From a bacterium (GTDB taxonomy: Bacteria; Blakebacterota; Blakebacteria; Blakebacterales; Blakebacteraceae), in the NCBI GenBank assembly GCA_025774205.1, contig JALGWK010000072.1, forward strand, positions 1 to 8,055: DNA of 8,055 nt, in the 5' to 3' direction. The notes beneath the pieces were generated by a model that was not told where the DNA came from, made no database searches, and was given only the letters and a program-made list of their open reading frames with translations. Within the stretch, counting starts at the first letter, position 1; each line of letters begins with the position of its first letter. Made by a program: the position numbers and the translations under genes. Positions 5,893 to 8,055 of the stretch are shown piece after piece.

Positions 5893-8055
5893 CTACTCCC
5901 CGCGCAGTGACGTCAATGGATCGAGCCTGGCCGCCCTGCGAGCGGGCAGCAAGGTCGCGATCGTCGCGATCAGGAAGAGCAGAATGGTGACACTCACGAG
6001 GGTGAATGGATCGGAAGGCGCCACCCCGTAGAGCTGGCTCATGATCAGGCGCGACAGGCCGAGTGAAGCGAGCAGGCCGACCGCGATGCCGGCCGCGGCC
6101 AGGAAGAGGCCGCTCTTCAACACCATGGTGATGAGCTGTAAACCGGTTGCTCCGCACGCCAGCCTGACGCCGAACTCTGCGGTCCGCTCGTTGACGGTCT
6201 GCGACATCACTCCATAGATACCGAGCGAGGCCAGTATGATCGCCAGGGCGGCGAAGAGGACGAGGAGGAACATGGTCGTCTTCCGGTCACCGAATGAGGA
6301 GGCGATCAGCTCTTCCATGGTCCGGAATCCGGAAACCGGCTGATCGCTGTCGAGGGACTGGACGGTCTGGCGCACCGCGGAGGTCAGACTCAGAGGGTCG
6401 CCGGTGGTGCGGATCACCAGGTTGGTATTGCCGCCACCGGCCTGCTGATGGGAACCGTAGACCTGGAGACGCGGATCGGCATCCAGGCCTTCGTGCATGG
6501 TGTGACCGACGACGCCGATGACCTCGAAGAAGACCGCGTCGGGGTCGGTCTGGTCGTCGAAGGTGATGCGCTTGCCGATCGGCTCCTCATCGCTCCAGAA
6601 CCGCCTGACCATCTCCTCGTCCACCACCACGATCATTCGTGTGTCCGGGGTGTCGGTCTCATCGAAGAATCGTCCCTTGATGAGTCTCAGGTCCATGACG
6701 CGATCGAACCCGGGACTGACGACCCTGATGTCCCCCCAGGGATCCTCCAGACTCCCATCCAGGTTATAGCCCTCGATGCTGAAGGTGGCCGTAGACCAGG
6801 AGCCGCTGAAGGGAAGCACATCGGTTGTGCTGGCCGAGACCACCCCCGGCAGGGCCTCCAGCTCCGGCAGGAGCCGCTGGTAGAAGGCCTGCTGGGACTG
6901 GCTATCGGGATACTTGGCCTGTGGCAGAGAGATCCTGGCGGTGAGCAGGTTCCCGGGGTCGAAGCCGGGATCGACCCGCTGCAGTCCCGCAATCGTCTGT
7001 ATCAGCAGTCCCGCTCCGGTCAGGAGGGCCAGGGAGATGGCGAACTCCCCGGCCACCAGTACCTTCCTCAGCGATCGGCTGCTGCGGTCGGTCCGGGACC
7101 GCTGACCACCCTCACGCAGAGTGCTCTGGATGTCGGTCTTCGATATCTGCAGGGAGGGGATCAGTCCGAAGAGCACGCCGACAATGAGTGAGACCGCCAG
7201 GGTGAAAAGCAGGACGGTGGCGTCGATCGAGATCCCGGCAACGCCGGATCCGGCCGGGCCGGTCGCGACCACCGCTCGTACCCCCAGCATTGCCAGCAAC
7301 AGTCCCATGAGACCACCGGCGCCGGCCAGGATGATGCTCTCGGTCAGCAGCTGTTGCAGTATCTGGCCCCGGTTGGCTCCGAGCGCCCCGCGGATGGCGA
7401 TCTCTTTGCGTCGTCCGAGCGCCCGTGCCAGCAGGAGGTTGGCGACGTTGAAACAGGTGATGAGGAGAACGAGGCCGACCGCGCCGACCAGGATGAGCAG
7501 CGAGGTACGGTAGCCAGCCTTGGCCCGATCATCGAGGGTGGTGAGCATGAGGGTCCAGTCTTCGGGGAATTCGTCAGGTGAGGCTTCCTTGAGACCCTCG
7601 GCCATGGCGACGAGTTCCTCCCGCGCGGTCTCGATCGAGGTTCCTTCCTCGACCCGGGCGACCAGGTTCAGCCATTCACTCAGGTACCCCCGACTGTCGA
7701 TCTGTTCGGCAGTGAGGGCCAGCGGAGTCCATATCTCACGCTCGTGATTGAAGAAGTCTTCGAATTCCGGGGGCATCAGCCCGATGATGGTATAGGTCTC
7801 GCTGTTCAGAAGCAGTTCACTGTTGATTACATCGGGGATGCTGCCCAGCCTCCGCTTCCAGAATCCGTCACTGATGATCACCACCCGGTTATTGCCGGGA
7901 GTCTCCTCATCGGGAGTGAAGTGCCGTCCCGCCGGCAGGGGGAGTCCGAACGTCCCCAGATAACCACTGGTGACCCGGCCGGCGGTGAGTCGCTCCGGCT
8001 GTCCCTCTCCGGTGAGATTGACGGCCCAGCCGGTCGAGATCCCCACCTGCTCGAA
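5893..8055 (-). CDS. ADOP-type ABC transporter permease (duplicated MacB/FtsX), N-terminus beyond the window edge
   Basis: This large permease belongs to the ADOP group of the MacB/FtsX superfamily. These proteins are thought to work with an ATPase in export or envelope functions; the cargo is unknown. The 720 residues seen are open from the right edge (first residues FEQVGISTGW), so the true start and probably the first membrane helix lie outside; typical members are about 800-900 residues. Domains in order are a MacB periplasmic core (1 to about 160, with RLTAGRVTSGYLGTFG and NSETYTIIGLMPPEF), FtsX domain 1 (about 186-312, GLVLLITCFNVANLLLARALGRR), a second periplasmic core (about 335-575, KVLVAGEFAISLALLTGAGLL and FEVIGVVG), and FtsX domain 2 (about 594-713, LGIYGVMSQTVNERTAEFGVRLACGA, ending LLPARRAARLDPLTSLRGE). 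The stop TAG at 5895-5893 fits a normal family C-terminus. No ATPase gene is visible nearby, as usual for this orphan class. It converges on the GT-C-like gene with 8 bp between stops, and no clear terminator is seen. Confidence 0.93.
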   Translation of the reverse strand, partial: FEQVGISTGWAVNLTGEGQPERLTAGRVTSGYLGTFGLPLPAGRHFTPDEETPGNNRVVIISDGFWKRRLGSIPDVINSELLLNSETYTIIGLMPPEFEDFFNHEREIWTPLALTAEQIDSRGYLSEWLNLVARVEEGTSIETAREELVAMAEGLKEASPDEFPEDWTLMLTTLDDRAKAGYRTSLLILVGAVGLVLLITCFNVANLLLARALGRRKEIAIRGALGANRGQILQQLLTESIILAGAGGLMGLLLAMLGVRAVVATGPAGSGVAGISIDATVLLFTLAVSLIVGVLFGLIPSLQISKTDIQSTLREGGQRSRTDRSSRSLRKVLVAGEFAISLALLTGAGLLIQTIAGLQRVDPGFDPGNLLTARISLPQAKYPDSQSQQAFYQRLLPELEALPGVVSASTTDVLPFSGSWSTATFSIEGYNLDGSLEDPWGDIRVVSPGFDRVMDLRLIKGRFFDETDTPDTRMIVVVDEEMVRRFWSDEEPIGKRITFDDQTDPDAVFFEVIGVVGHTMHEGLDADPRLQVYGSHQQAGGGNTNLVIRTTGDPLSLTSAVRQTVQSLDSDQPVSGFRTMEELIASSFGDRKTTMFLLVLFAALAIILASLGIYGVMSQTVNERTAEFGVRLACGATGLQLITMVLKSGLFLAAAGIAVGLLASLGLSRLIMSQLYGVAPSDPFTLVSVTILLFLIATIATLLPARRAARLDPLTSLRGE

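Noticed and set aside
1-8055. CRISPR array, tRNA/rRNA, transposase, toxin-antitoxin or phage defence genes
   Set aside because: No spaced repeats, structural RNA signatures, transposase motifs or defence domains were seen on either strand. The only tandem arrays are the 12-bp minisatellite and the 5-bp duplication.

Overview
The window is GC-rich, densely packed bacterial chromosomal DNA with five protein-coding loci and no RNA gene, insertion sequence or CRISPR array that I can see. A Tat-exported formylglycine sulfatase, a secreted M20 peptidase-like amidohydrolase and an ADOP-type (acidobacterial duplicated orphan permease) FtsX/MacB permease suggest an environmental Gram-negative lineage. 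Acidobacteriota, Gemmatimonadota, Planctomycetota/Verrucomicrobiota or a related uncultured phylum are all possible. This is inferred from gene families only, and no marker gene is present to settle it.

Left part, minus strand (929 to 1 and 2260 to 926): an M20-family metal-dependent amidohydrolase with a signal peptide is followed, with a 4-base ATGA overlap, by an amidase-signature serine hydrolase that runs off the left edge. The amidase frame is broken by a 5-bp tandem duplication (565-574). Removing one copy restores a textbook amidase with the Lys/cis-Ser/Ser catalytic triad, and the restored frame stays open to the window edge. The gene is therefore a recent pseudogene, a slippage variant or an assembly error.

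Middle, plus strand (2358 to 5884): a short divergent intergenic region (about 97 bp) separates the M20 gene from a two-gene operon. The first gene is a Tat-signal sulfatase with a complete active site and a C-terminal beta-rich extension. It overlaps by one base (TGATG) a polytopic membrane protein resembling GT-C-type glycosyltransferases. That membrane protein carries an in-frame minisatellite of eight 12-bp units, coding for a (G/E)A(S/P)A repeat in a predicted loop.

Right part, minus strand (8055 to 5893): an ADOP-type ABC transporter permease with duplicated MacB periplasmic and FtsX domains converges on the membrane protein gene with an 8-bp gap. Its N-terminus lies beyond the right edge.

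Functionally, the sulfatase and M20 enzymes look like exported hydrolases, consistent with scavenging of sulfated or amide-linked organic matter. No pathway is proven by the window. I see no clear evidence of a new multi-gene system. The most unusual signals are the frameshifted amidase, the in-frame minisatellite and the sulfatase/GT-C-like gene coupling.
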